Shown here: positions 36,643 to 45,690 of the stretch, one piece after another | Position numbering within the stretch: the stretch's first letter is position 1 | Layout of the letters: every line of letters begins with the position of its first letter | Source: CAXMNX01 sp964194845 | GTDB lineage: Bacteria > Pseudomonadota > Alphaproteobacteria > Rhodobacterales > Rhodobacteraceae | Direction: 5' to 3' | Length of the DNA stretch: 64,000 nucleotides | Assembly: GCA_964194845.1 (NCBI GenBank) | Contig: CAXMNX010000014.1 | Span: 1 to 64,000, forward strand | The notes under the pieces: model-generated | Told to the model about the DNA's origin: nothing | Databases searched by the model: none | What the model saw: the letters and a program-made list of their open reading frames with translations, nothing else | Translations under genes and position numbers: made by a program

Positions 36643-37109
36643 GAAAAGATAAGATCGGCCAGCTGGATCAATTCGATGATTTCCTGCGTTTCCTGATCAA
36701 CCCGGATCAGTTCATCGCCGATGCGCACATATCCCGACCCGTCATCGTGCCGTGGCAGGCGGTAAAATTCGTCGTCGCGCCTTAGGACCACGCCATTGTC
36801 GGTGTTAATGACAACATATTCAGTGCCATCGATGTCGATCCGATCCCCGGTCTCAAGGATCAGGTAATCGTCGCGATCAAGCCGGTCGCCAATATCGTAT
36901 TCATAATCACCGTCATCGCGATCACGATTGGTTTGCCACTCCTCGGATGTGACACCCTTTTTCGCCAAACCCGGCGGAACGCAGGGCGGATTTTTCTTGG
37001 AGAGCCCCGGCGGGCAATTCTTCGCGCCCCTGTCTTTGGCAAAGGCGAAATCCGGTGCCGCTGAGATGCCCAGCCCAATGGCGAGGACGAGAATGACCAG
37101 GTTTTTCAT
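36639..37109 (-). CDS. Small exported acidic protein of unknown function
   Basis: The 156-residue protein has a signal peptide (1-24, ending AFA), then a positively charged KNCPPGLSKKNPPCVPPGLAKK segment, then an acidic D/R/Y-rich middle. The C-terminal half contains short beta units (DRIDIDGTEYVVINTDNGVVL, DELIRVDQETQEII) resembling RcnB-type repeats. The C-PPGL-K-PPC-PPGLAKKG pattern is common in such exported proteins. The function is unknown. ATG 37109 is preceded by GGAGTAG. It heads a two-gene unit. Confidence 0.72.
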   Translation of the reverse strand: MKNLVILVLAIGLGISAAPDFAFAKDRGAKNCPPGLSKKNPPCVPPGLAKKGVTSEEWQTNRDRDDGDYEYDIGDRLDRDDYLILETGDRIDIDGTEYVVINTDNGVVLRRDDEFYRLPRHDDGSGYVRIGDELIRVDQETQEIIELIQLADLIFS

Positions 37110-37247
37110 GCGCGCTACTCCTTTCGGACTACCTAGCGGTTTGGTACGGCAATAATACGGCACGTTGTCTGGATTAATTTATCGACATTACATCAACGCT
37201 TTATGATCAAAACTTGATGAGGAGTCCCGCCGCGCTGGCACCTGCCT

Positions 37248-37991
37248 TCAGATAAACGGGGCCGCCGCCTCGACGCGTTCCTCGCAAACGGCAATGGCCT
37301 GATCAAGATCAATGCTTCGATCAAACAAGGCATTCCCGACCATCGCGCCGGCGATATTTGGCACGTATTTCAGACGAGAAATGTCGTCGAGCGACCGCGC
37401 CAGTCCGCGCGCGATAATCTGATGCCGGGTCCGACCCGCCAGGTCAGTGACCAGCGCCAGCGCATCTTCGGCGTCTTCGACGTTTGCGTCGATGTCCGTC
37501 ACAATTATCGCGGCCAAAGGATCAACTTCAAAATTGCGAATAAAATCCGCCGGGTGGTAAAGGCTGGGTTTGCGCCAGCCGTTTGTCACGACCTTGCCTC
37601 GAAACACGTCCACCGCCAGAACGATCTGATCGGGATGATATTTTGCGGCCGCTTTCAGCATATTGGGCGACAGAACCGCCGCTGTGCCAATCACGACCCT
37701 GCCGACGCCGCGGTCAATCCATTGCGACACACCCTCCAGCGAGCGGAACCCACCGCCCAGTTGCACAGGAATGCCGCAGGTGCGGATGATCTCGGAAATC
37801 AGGTCAACCTGCCACGGTCCCATTTCCACCGCATCAAAATCGGTGATGGCCAGCCACGACGCACCCGCTTCGGCAAAAGCGGCGGCTTTTTCCACCGGAT
37901 CGACGTGCCAGATCTTCGCATCTGCCAGCCGTCCGCGAAAAAGGCTCACGCAGCGGCCCTTCTGTAGTTCGATTGTCGGATAAATAATCAT
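37248..37991 (-). CDS. HisA-like TIM-barrel isomerase paralogue with altered active site
   Basis: The 247-residue barrel aligns along its length with HisA, the ProFAR isomerase of histidine synthesis (IIYPTIELQKGRCVSL, QLGGGFRSLEGV, VVIGTAAV, LAVDVFRGKVVTNGW). However, Glu8 replaces the catalytic Asp of the first strand; the second catalytic Asp is kept (Asp128). The C-terminal phosphate loop reads ARGLARSLDDI where HisA normally has SGG. No hisB, hisH, hisF or hisI gene is near. It is therefore either a divergent HisA or a paralogue acting on another sugar phosphate. Confidence 0.75.
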   Translation of the reverse strand: MIIYPTIELQKGRCVSLFRGRLADAKIWHVDPVEKAAAFAEAGASWLAITDFDAVEMGPWQVDLISEIIRTCGIPVQLGGGFRSLEGVSQWIDRGVGRVVIGTAAVLSPNMLKAAAKYHPDQIVLAVDVFRGKVVTNGWRKPSLYHPADFIRNFEVDPLAAIIVTDIDANVEDAEDALALVTDLAGRTRHQIIARGLARSLDDISRLKYVPNIAGAMVGNALFDRSIDLDQAIAVCEERVEAAAPFI

Positions 37992-38085
37992 GGCCGCACC
38001 ATAGCAGAAAAATAGCTTTCGCGACAGGTGGTGCAGGCGCGTTCAAACTTCGCGACTGAAAACGACCGTCGCTGCGCCGAAGGCG

Positions 38086-38865
38086 TCAGGCGTCAAGTTC
38101 GACCCAGACTGGCACATGATCCGAAGGCCTAACGCGCCCGCGAACCGCGCTTTCAATCCAGCAATCCTTCAACAGATCAGCGGCCTGCGGTGTGAGCAGA
38201 TGATGGTCAATCCGGATGCCGTCGTTGCGGTCCCAGGCCCCGCCCTGAAAATCCCAGAACGAATAGTGACCGGCCGCGGAAGTGCGCACGCGAAACGCCT
38301 CGGTAAATCCCAGATTGAGGATTTCGCGAAATGCGGCGCGGCTTTCCGGTCGCGCCAGCGCGTCTTCCCGCCAGGCCTCGGGCCGTGCGGCGTCTTCGTC
38401 CTGGGGGATGATGTTGTAATCTCCGCACATCACCGCAGGCTCCTCCGCATCCAGAAGCGCATGCGCGCGCGCCTTCAGGCGCTTCATCCACGCAAGCTTA
38501 TACTCATACTTTGGCCCCGGCACGGGGTTGCCGTTCGGCAGATAAAGCCCGCAAACCCGCACTGCCTTTTCACCCAGGGCGGTCGCTTCAATCCACCGAG
38601 CCTGCTCGTCACTGTCGTCTCCGGGCAGCCCGCGCGAAACATCCTCAAGCGGCAGCTTCGACAGGATCGCGACGCCGTTGAAGCCCTTTTGCCCGTGGGT
38701 TTCAACGGTGTATCCCATGTCCTCAAAATGCTGACGCGGAAAATTTTCGTCCACCGACTTAATTTCCTGCAACAGCGCAACGTCTGGCTGGCTTTCATTT
38801 AGCCAATCCGTCAGCGCATCAATTCGGGCCTTAATGCCGTTGATATTGAACGTCGCGATGCGCAT
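38086..38865 (-). CDS. xth: Exodeoxyribonuclease III
   Basis: Xth is the main apurinic/apyrimidinic endonuclease and 3' phosphatase in base excision repair. The 259-residue EEP-fold protein shows the metal glutamate in LLQEIKS, VCGLYLPNGN, the GDYNIIP active-site motif and the terminal SDHVPVW histidine. It starts 54 bases from the end of erpA on the same strand. Confidence 0.93.
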   Translation of the reverse strand: MRIATFNINGIKARIDALTDWLNESQPDVALLQEIKSVDENFPRQHFEDMGYTVETHGQKGFNGVAILSKLPLEDVSRGLPGDDSDEQARWIEATALGEKAVRVCGLYLPNGNPVPGPKYEYKLAWMKRLKARAHALLDAEEPAVMCGDYNIIPQDEDAARPEAWREDALARPESRAAFREILNLGFTEAFRVRTSAAGHYSFWDFQGGAWDRNDGIRIDHHLLTPQAADLLKDCWIESAVRGRVRPSDHVPVWVELDA

Positions 38866-38919
38866 AAATTGCCCCCTCCGATCCTCCGGTTCTGGGGCAA
38901 TCCGCGTAAACTCGCAAGT

Positions 38920-39261
38920 TCAGATCGAAAAGCTCGTCCCGCAGCCGCAGCTCGAGGTCGCGTTGGGGTTGTCGACGACAAACCGCGCCCCGATCAGTTC
39001 GTCGGAAAAGTCGATCACAGCGTTCGACAAAAACGGCAGCGACACTTCGTCCACGACCACTTTCTGGCCTTCACCCTCCAGCACCAGATCGCCTTTCGAC
39101 GGTTCATCCAGGTCGATGTTATACTGAAAGCCGGAACAGCCGCCGCCCTCGACAGCCACGCGCAATGCCTTGGGCGCTTGCGCACCGTCATTGATCTCGA
39201 CCAACCGCGCGAAGGCACGCGAAGTAACACGAGGTGGCAGGTTCAGATCCATAGCCGACAT
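38920..39261 (-). CDS. erpA: Iron-sulfur cluster insertion protein ErpA/IscA type
   Basis: A-type carriers deliver iron-sulfur clusters to target enzymes such as IspG. The 113-residue protein has the three invariant cysteines: Cys42 in GGGCSGFQY and Cys105/Cys107 in the CGCGTSF C-terminus. IspG, a known client of ErpA in other bacteria, is also encoded in this window. The gene is divergent from dgt; the 70-base gap should hold both promoters. ErpA rather than IscA is inferred from its isolation from isc/suf genes. Confidence 0.9.
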   Translation of the reverse strand: MSAMDLNLPPRVTSRAFARLVEINDGAQAPKALRVAVEGGGCSGFQYNIDLDEPSKGDLVLEGEGQKVVVDEVSLPFLSNAVIDFSDELIGARFVVDNPNATSSCGCGTSFSI

Positions 39262-39331
39262 TCCAACGTTTCAATTCAAGACGTTCCTGAATATATGACT
39301 CTTGGGACAGGCGGACAAGACGGGCAATCAC

Positions 39332-40498
39332 ATGCGCGCGCCATACGCATCGGATCCGGGTGATAGCCGGGGTCGGCTCTATCCAGAGGATGAGAGCACA
39401 TTTCGGTCGTGTTTTCAACGCGACCGGGACCGGATCATTCACGCCAGTGCGTTTCGTCGCCTCAAGCACAAGACCCAGGTATTTATCGAACACGAGGGCG
39501 ATTATTTCCGCACGCGGCTCACTCATTCGATCGAGGTGGCACAGGTCGCAAGGACAATCGCGGGCGCTTTGGGCCTAAATGCCGAACTGACCGAGGCCGT
39601 CGCACTCGCCCATGATCTGGGCCACACACCCTTTGGCCATACCGGCGAAGATGCACTCGCGGCCTTGATGGAGCGCTACGGCGGTTTCGACCATAATGCC
39701 CAGGCGATCCGTATCGTGACTTCGCTTGAGCGACACTATGCGGATTTCGATGGCCTGAACCTCACATGGGAAACGCTCGAGGGCATCGCCAAGCACAACG
39801 GCCCGGTGACGGAGGCGCCACCTTGGGCGCTTGCAGCCTATCAAACCGAGCACGACCTCGAACTTGATACCTACGCCAGCGCCGAAGCCCAGGTTGCAGC
39901 AATCTCCGACGATGTCGCCTATAACCACCACGATCTCCACGATGGGCTCCGCGCCGAGCTGTTCTCGACCGACGAACTGGCCCAGCTTCCGCTGTTAAAC
40001 GCGTGTTTCAACCGTGTGGATCAGCGTTACCCAGGACTGAACTATTACCGCCGCCGACACGAAGCCCTTCGCCGGTTCTTCGGCCTGCTTGTCGAGGACG
40101 TTATCGGCGTCGCTCGTCAAAGCCTTCTTGAGATCGGCCCAAAATCGGCAGACGACATACGCCGTGCCGGTTTCCAGATCATCCGTTTCTCAGACGACGT
40201 ATTTGCCGATCTCAAGCAGATCCGCGCGTTTCTCTTTGAGCGTATGTATCGCGCGCCCTCGGTGATCGAGATGCGCAAGCAGGTGACCTGCGTTGTCGAA
40301 GAACTGTTCCCCTTCTTCATGGCGCACCCCAAGAAACTACCAAAGCAATGGCGCAAGGACGTTGAAGACGCGGCCGGTGAAACCGCACTTGCGCGCATCG
40401 TCAGTGACTATATTGCCGGAATGACGGATCGTTTCGCGATCCAGTGTCATGACCGCTTTATCGGTGGCGGTTCATTGACGAACCGGCCCGCAAATTAA
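39332..40498 (+). CDS. dgt: Deoxyguanosinetriphosphate triphosphohydrolase-like protein
   Basis: The 388-residue HD-domain protein has the N-terminal DRDRIIHASAFRRLKHKTQV, the metal histidine in RLTHSIEVAQVA, the HD pair in AHDLGHTPFGHTGE, and an aspartate in SDDVAYNHHD. These enzymes cleave dNTPs to nucleoside and triphosphate, tuning nucleotide pools. This is the shorter type-2 form. ATG 39332 is preferred to a TTG ten codons earlier. Next gene 17 bases on. Confidence 0.9.
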   Translation: MRAPYASDPGDSRGRLYPEDESTFRSCFQRDRDRIIHASAFRRLKHKTQVFIEHEGDYFRTRLTHSIEVAQVARTIAGALGLNAELTEAVALAHDLGHTPFGHTGEDALAALMERYGGFDHNAQAIRIVTSLERHYADFDGLNLTWETLEGIAKHNGPVTEAPPWALAAYQTEHDLELDTYASAEAQVAAISDDVAYNHHDLHDGLRAELFSTDELAQLPLLNACFNRVDQRYPGLNYYRRRHEALRRFFGLLVEDVIGVARQSLLEIGPKSADDIRRAGFQIIRFSDDVFADLKQIRAFLFERMYRAPSVIEMRKQVTCVVEELFPFFMAHPKKLPKQWRKDVEDAAGETALARIVSDYIAGMTDRFAIQCHDRFIGGGSLTNRPAN

Positions 40499-40514
40499 CC
40501 AACGGAATATATTC

Positions 40515-41306
40515 ATGCACCGGCTTCTCGATTTCCCTCTGAAAGACCTCGCTGAAATTTCTGACCTCCGAGGCCTGCTAGATACCGATGAACGGCGCGT
40601 CGCACTTGGCCTTGCGTTGGCCCGCACCGGTTGCAGCTTTGAGGCTTCATATTATCTGCGGCCAACCCGCAAGCTCTGGTCAGGCGGCGAGGATGCGCGC
40701 GATGCTAAGTCAGCGCTCGAAGCCCAAACGTGGTGGAACAAAACCTGGCGCGACATTGCACGGGCGATGCAGGACGGGCAGGCAAAAGAAGCAATGACGC
40801 TAATCGGCGACAACGCAGTTCGCCAATGGGATCGGCCCGCGCTTTTGCTGCATCTTGCCTCAATCGCTCGCGACAATGACGATCTGGCACTGGCAAAGCA
40901 TCTGCTGGAACGGGTCGGTTATCTGGCGGATCGGGGATTGCCGAAATCGGATATGTCGGCCTTCTATTATGTCGCGCGCGCCGGACTGATAGATGTATTG
41001 GCGGCATCGGGAGATCCGATTGCGGCATTGGCCGAATATGACAAAACGTCGCCTACACACGGAAATGCGATGGCGCATGAACTGCTCGGCGCGCGGCTTC
41101 TTTCCTTCGCGGGCCAAGATGACGCAGCAATGGCGGCCCTGGCGGCGATCCTGATCACAGCCCGAACCGGGCGCAAAGGCTATAGCCGCGACATTCGCGA
41201 GGACTTCGTTGCCCGAGCCCCCGAGCTGGCGACATTGCGAAATCGCCCGGATTGGGCCAATCTTCTGCGCGATCCCGCAGGACATTCAACGCGACGGGCG
41301 CATTAA
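40515..41306 (+). CDS. Helical-repeat protein of unknown function
   Basis: The 263-residue protein is alanine- and leucine-rich and predicted almost entirely helical (LLLHLASIARDNDDLALAKHLL, LLSFAGQDDAAMAALAAIL), resembling tetratricopeptide-like solenoids. It has no signal peptide or membrane segment. I do not recognise a named family. It lies 17 bases after dgt and is probably co-transcribed with it. Confidence 0.75.
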   Translation: MHRLLDFPLKDLAEISDLRGLLDTDERRVALGLALARTGCSFEASYYLRPTRKLWSGGEDARDAKSALEAQTWWNKTWRDIARAMQDGQAKEAMTLIGDNAVRQWDRPALLLHLASIARDNDDLALAKHLLERVGYLADRGLPKSDMSAFYYVARAGLIDVLAASGDPIAALAEYDKTSPTHGNAMAHELLGARLLSFAGQDDAAMAALAAILITARTGRKGYSRDIREDFVARAPELATLRNRPDWANLLRDPAGHSTRRAH

Positions 41307-41453
41307 TTCTGCGGCATTAGACCTGCAAAAAAGGGACCCCGGCGGCGACTTCTTATGGCCACCAACCGGGGATTTGCCTTCGTATCCGCTCCGTGAGTGG
41401 TTTTCCCCGACGGTCGATTGCAAATGCACTTTCGCTCCACGCTTCGTTTTTGC

Positions 41454-41474
41454 ATTCTGTAGCCACTACAGAAT
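41454..41474 (+). promoter_or_regulatory. Perfect 9-3-9 palindrome, probable MerR-family operator
   Basis: ATTCTGTAG-CCA-CTACAGAAT is an exact inverted repeat ending 18 bases before the MerR-type start codon. Its length and TGTAG/CTACA core resemble operators of zinc/cadmium/lead MerR regulators, which sit in an over-long promoter spacer. A TTGCAT at 41450-41455 could be the -35; no good -10 is visible 19-20 bases on. Confidence 0.65.
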
Positions 41475-41492
41475 CAACAGGGAATTTTCGTT

Positions 41493-41894
41493 TTGTTGAC
41501 AATAGGTGCTGCATCCCGCCTGAGCGGGGTAAATGTTGAAACCATTCGGTACTACGAAAAGCGTGGTCTGGTGACCAAACCAGATCGCTCAGCGTCGGGC
41601 CGCAGGCTTTTTTCAGATGGTTTGATCGCCGAGCTTAGGTTTGTCAGGCGCTGTCGGGATATGGGATTTCCGATTGCCGACATCGAAGATATTCTCTCGA
41701 CGGCAAGATCGGGTTCCCCGGAATGCCGCGAGGTTTCAAATGTTGGACGCCGCCACTTGAATGCGATCAGGGACAAAATCGAAACACTGAAAAAGCTTGA
41801 GACTGAACTTGGCGCGCTCCTCGAACAGTGTTGCGAGGATAATCATTGTTCTTGCCCAATATTGGATACAATGCTTCGTGACCCTTTGACTTAG
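41493..41894 (+). CDS. MerR-family metal-type regulator
   Basis: The 133-residue protein has a MerR winged helix (VETIRYYEKRGLVTKP, RLFSDGLIAELRFVRRCRDMGF), a coiled dimerisation helix (about 84-112), and a C-terminal metal loop. Cys78 (SPECRE), Cys113-Cys114 (EQCCEDNH), Cys119 and Cys121 (CSCPIL) match the Cys-82/117/126 scheme of MerR and the CC...C of ZntR, so a thiophilic metal such as Zn, Cd, Pb or Hg is the likely ligand. Two successive TTG codons are the only plausible starts; AGGGA lies upstream. No metal pump or reductase gene is adjacent. Confidence 0.85.
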   Translation: MLTIGAASRLSGVNVETIRYYEKRGLVTKPDRSASGRRLFSDGLIAELRFVRRCRDMGFPIADIEDILSTARSGSPECREVSNVGRRHLNAIRDKIETLKKLETELGALLEQCCEDNHCSCPILDTMLRDPLT

Positions 41895-41969
41895 GCGCGC
41901 GGCTTCCTTGCCAGCGCGCGTTGACGCGGGGCGTCAGGGTGATAAATCGCGCTGAAGCCAGAGGCAGAC

Positions 41970-43694
41970 ATGAATATTTTTGCAGACATCCGCACGTCGA
42001 TTATCGAAACGCTTGACGCCATGGTGGCCGATGGTGCGCTGCCGACGGGGCTTTCCTGGGGCAATATAACAGTTGAACCGCCGCGCGACCCCGCCCACGG
42101 CGATATGGCAACGAACGCCGCCATGGTTCTTGCCAAGCTCGCGGGGATTCCGCCGCGCGACATTGCGACCGAAATTGCGTCGCGCCTGACATCCGACAAC
42201 CGGATCACCACCGCCCAGATCGCAGGCCCCGGCTTTCTGAACCTACGTCTTGATCCCGCCGTCTGGCACGATGTCGTCGCCGAGGCCGTCGATGCCGCCG
42301 CGTCGTTCGGTCATTCCGGCATGGGTGCGGGCGTCAAGGTCAACGTCGAATACGTCTCCGCCAACCCAACCGGGCCGCTTCATGTCGGCCACACCCGAGG
42401 CGCTGTCTTTGGTGACGCGCTCGCGTCGCTTCTGGATTTTGCTGGCTACGACGTCACGCGCGAATATTACATCAACGATGGCGGCGCTCAGGTCGATGTG
42501 CTCGCCCGGTCGGTCTACCTCCGCTACCTCGAAGCGCACGGGCAGGATGTGGCCTTCGAAGACGGCACCTATCCCGGCGACTATCTGATCCCGGTCGGAC
42601 TGGCGCTGAAGGACAAGGTCGGCGACGCATTTGTCGGCAAGGGCGAAGATCAATGGCTGGTCGAGGTACGCAACTTTGCGAGCGACGCAATGATGGACCT
42701 GATCCGCGATGATCTGGATGCCATCGGCGTTAAGATGGACCGCTTCTTCAGTGAAAAGTCGCTCTATGATACCGGCCGGATCGAAGAAGCGATTGACGAA
42801 CTTCGCAAGAAAGACCTGATCTACAGCGGCACGCTCGAGCCACCCAAAGGCAAAACGCCCGAAGACTGGGAACCCCGCGAACAGACGCTTTTCCGCTCGA
42901 CTGCGCACGGCGATGACGTTGACCGCCCGATCATGAAATCCGATGGCTCGTGGACCTATTTCGCTCCCGACATCGCCTATCACTGGGACAAGATTGATCG
43001 CGGCTTTGACGAATTGATCGACGTTTTCGGAGCCGACCACGGCGGCTATGTAAAGCGCATGAATGCCGCCGTTTCAGCCCTTTCCGATGGCCGCGTGCCA
43101 CTGGATGTCAAGCTCACGCAGCTCGTGAAACTCTACAAAAACGGCCAACCCTTTAAAATGTCCAAGCGGGCGGGCACGTTCGTAACGCTCCGCGATGTGG
43201 TCGATCAGGTCGGCCAGGACGTCGCCCGGTTCGTGATGCTGACGCGCAAAAACGATGCGCCGCTCGACTTTGATTTCGACAGGGCGATCGAGCAGTCGAA
43301 AGACAACCCGGTCTTTTATGTGCAATACGCCCACGCGCGGATCCGTTCGGTGATGCGCAAGGCCGAAGCGCTGCACCTCGATTATTCCGACGACGCCAAG
43401 CTTGAAGACGACGCCGAATTTGCGGTCGCGAAGAAAATCGCCGAATGGCCGCGTCTGGTCGAGATCGCAGCCCGGAATCACGAGCCTCACAAGGTTGCCT
43501 TCTTTCTCTACGAACTGGCCGCCGAGTTCCACGCGCTCTGGAATAAGGGCAACGAAAAACCGACGCTGCGGTTCCTTCACGAAGATGATCCGCAAGCGAC
43601 AGCGGCGAAAATTGCCCTACCACGTGCGGTTGCCGTTGTTATTTCTACCGGATTGAGTATCCTTGGCGTGACACCGGCTGAAGAAATGCGCTGA
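41970..43694 (+). CDS. argS: Arginyl-tRNA synthetase
   Basis: ArgS charges tRNA-Arg with arginine in the cytoplasm. The 574-residue class Ia enzyme has an N-terminal additional domain, the HIGH-type motif in NPTGPLHVGHTRGAV near residue 135, GADHGGYVKRM, a KMSKRAG motif near residue 397, and an anticodon-binding helical C-terminus. Length is normal. It starts 75 bases after the MerR-type gene and leads into the SPOR-nagZ-scpAB block. Confidence 0.97.
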   Translation: MNIFADIRTSIIETLDAMVADGALPTGLSWGNITVEPPRDPAHGDMATNAAMVLAKLAGIPPRDIATEIASRLTSDNRITTAQIAGPGFLNLRLDPAVWHDVVAEAVDAAASFGHSGMGAGVKVNVEYVSANPTGPLHVGHTRGAVFGDALASLLDFAGYDVTREYYINDGGAQVDVLARSVYLRYLEAHGQDVAFEDGTYPGDYLIPVGLALKDKVGDAFVGKGEDQWLVEVRNFASDAMMDLIRDDLDAIGVKMDRFFSEKSLYDTGRIEEAIDELRKKDLIYSGTLEPPKGKTPEDWEPREQTLFRSTAHGDDVDRPIMKSDGSWTYFAPDIAYHWDKIDRGFDELIDVFGADHGGYVKRMNAAVSALSDGRVPLDVKLTQLVKLYKNGQPFKMSKRAGTFVTLRDVVDQVGQDVARFVMLTRKNDAPLDFDFDRAIEQSKDNPVFYVQYAHARIRSVMRKAEALHLDYSDDAKLEDDAEFAVAKKIAEWPRLVEIAARNHEPHKVAFFLYELAAEFHALWNKGNEKPTLRFLHEDDPQATAAKIALPRAVAVVISTGLSILGVTPAEEMR

Positions 43695-43772
43695 AGTAAA
43701 GAGCGCCGCAGTCGGCAGTCGAGAGCAGTTGAGCACGCCGGACCAACCGGTGGCGACAGTGAGGCAAATGAT

Positions 43773-44684
43773 ATGGCGGCAATCAATTTTGACGGCTACG
43801 GCGGGGATCCCGACAGTGGCACCCTGCAAGCGATCATCAACTGGGCAGGTGCAATTCTGTCGGTTTTGTTGATCGCGGGACTTGCGACCTGGGGCTGGAA
43901 GCTCTGGCAGCGCGATGTGACCGGGGTTCCGGTCGTTCGTGCTCTGGAAGGGCCGATGCGCGTGGCACCGGACGATCCGGGCGGTCTGGCGAGCGAATAT
44001 CAGGGTCTGGCGGTCAACCGGATCGCGGAAGAGCGCGTTGAAGATATCGTGAACAGCGTGGTCCTGGCACCCGCACCCTCGACATTGAACGCCGATGAAG
44101 ACCTGCCAATGGCCCAGTTGGCACCGGCTACACTACCCGACGCACTGCCCGAGGTTGTGTTGGATCAATCGCCTTCGTTCGTTGGAAACAATGATTCGAA
44201 GCTGACCGGGGCACCGGCCAGAGAACCATCGGCAACCGATCTTGCTGTGGCTGCCGCACTTGCTGACATTGTCGAGTTGGAACCGACGCTGGCGAGCCTG
44301 TCGGTTGAGGCATTTCCCGGTGTTCCAAAGACCACGCCGCGCCCCATTGGCCGACCCGCCGAACGCCGGGTTGCAAGCCTTGGCCCGGTGATGAACGACA
44401 CCACCGGCGACATTGAGGCGGCAACGATCCCGCCTGGAACCCGTCTGGTGCAACTTGGCGCCTATGGCAGCGCCGAGGTTGCGCGCGCCGAGTGGGCCAA
44501 CGCCACCGCAAAGTTCGGCGACTATATGGTTGGCAAGAACCGGGTAATTCAGGAAGCCGAAACCGGCGGTCGCAAGTTCTGGCGGCTACGGGCGCTCGGA
44601 TTTGAAAGCCTCGCCGATTCGCGGCGCTTCTGCGCGGTTCTGGTCTCAGACGGCACAAATTGCATTCCGGTCGTGCAGGAATGA
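43773..44684 (+). CDS. SPOR-domain inner membrane protein
   Basis: The 303-residue protein has a short cytoplasmic start, one transmembrane helix at about 25-45 (ILSVLLIAGLATWGWKLW), a long low-complexity periplasmic linker, and a C-terminal SPOR domain at about 225-300 (RLVQLGAYGSAEVARAEWA, WRLRALGFESLADSRRFCAVL). SPOR domains bind denuded glycan at the division septum. It precedes nagZ with no gap, in line with a joint role in wall turnover. Confidence 0.9.
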   Translation: MAAINFDGYGGDPDSGTLQAIINWAGAILSVLLIAGLATWGWKLWQRDVTGVPVVRALEGPMRVAPDDPGGLASEYQGLAVNRIAEERVEDIVNSVVLAPAPSTLNADEDLPMAQLAPATLPDALPEVVLDQSPSFVGNNDSKLTGAPAREPSATDLAVAAALADIVELEPTLASLSVEAFPGVPKTTPRPIGRPAERRVASLGPVMNDTTGDIEAATIPPGTRLVQLGAYGSAEVARAEWANATAKFGDYMVGKNRVIQEAETGGRKFWRLRALGFESLADSRRFCAVLVSDGTNCIPVVQE

Positions 44685-44685
44685 T

Positions 44686-45690
44686 GTGAAGGGCGCGGGC
44701 GCCTATATCCTTGCGCCCGCCGGACCGGATCTGAGCCCCAACGAGGCCGCATTCTTTCGCGAAGCGGACCCGTGGGGGTTTATCCTATTTCAGCGCAATT
44801 GCGTGTCCCCGGACCAGCTTCGACGCCTGTCGTCCGGCCTGCGAGACGCCGTTGGCCGCGCGGCACCGATTCTGATTGATCAGGAAGGCGGGCGCGTGCA
44901 GCGGATGCGCGCACCCCACTGGCGCGAATGGGCCCCACCGCTCGATCAGGTGCAGCGTGCGCCATCTAAACGCACCATGTATCTGCGCGGGTTGCTGATC
45001 GGCACCGAGCTTATGGCCCACGGAATTGACGTCAATTGCGCCCCCTCGGCGGATATCGCCTGGCCCGATACGCACGCTTTTCTAAGAAATCGCTGCTACG
45101 GCACCGACGCTACGACAGTAGTGAAAATGGCTCGCGCCTGCGCCGATGGGCTGATGGATGCAGGTTGCCTGCCAGTGCTGAAACACGCCCCCGGCCACGG
45201 TCGCGCGGTGACAGACAGCCACGAAGGGCTGCCGCGGATTGATGCGCCCTTGGCACAGCTCAGAAACGAAGACTTCGCGCCGTTTGTGAAACTCAACAAT
45301 CTCCCAATGTTCATGACCGCGCACATCGTCCTGCCGGAAATTGATCCTGCAGCGCCGATCACGCAATCGCCCGAGGGTGTTGCGTTTCTGCGCGACGAGT
45401 TGGGCCTTAGCGGGCTCTTGATAACGGACGATATCTCGATGGGTGCATTGTCCGGCAGTCTGGCCGATCGGGCAGGCCGCGCGCTCGCTGCCGGTTGCGA
45501 TTTGGTACTCCATTGCAATGGCGACCTGGCCGAGATGGAAACGCTCGCGCGCGCAACCGGACAAATGTCGTCGCAAGCCATTGAAAGGGCAGATATAGTG
45601 TTTCGCGCCCGTCGAACCCCTATAGATATTGACATTTCGGCCTCCGAGGTCGAGTTTAAGGCCCTAATTGAGGGAGCAGAAAATGCCTGA
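44686..45690 (+). CDS. nagZ: Beta-N-acetylhexosaminidase (GH3)
   Basis: NagZ removes N-acetylglucosamine from muropeptides in wall recycling. The 334-residue GH3 protein shows ILIDQEGGRVQRMR, the catalytic loop in KHAPGHGRAVTDSHEGLP, and the nucleophile aspartate in ITDDISMGAL. The start is GTG 44686, immediately after the SPOR gene's TGA, with AGGA upstream; an in-frame ATG at 44602 lies inside the SPOR gene. The scpA start overlaps its stop by 8 bases. Confidence 0.92.
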   Translation: MKGAGAYILAPAGPDLSPNEAAFFREADPWGFILFQRNCVSPDQLRRLSSGLRDAVGRAAPILIDQEGGRVQRMRAPHWREWAPPLDQVQRAPSKRTMYLRGLLIGTELMAHGIDVNCAPSADIAWPDTHAFLRNRCYGTDATTVVKMARACADGLMDAGCLPVLKHAPGHGRAVTDSHEGLPRIDAPLAQLRNEDFAPFVKLNNLPMFMTAHIVLPEIDPAAPITQSPEGVAFLRDELGLSGLLITDDISMGALSGSLADRAGRALAAGCDLVLHCNGDLAEMETLARATGQMSSQAIERADIVFRARRTPIDIDISASEVEFKALIEGAENA

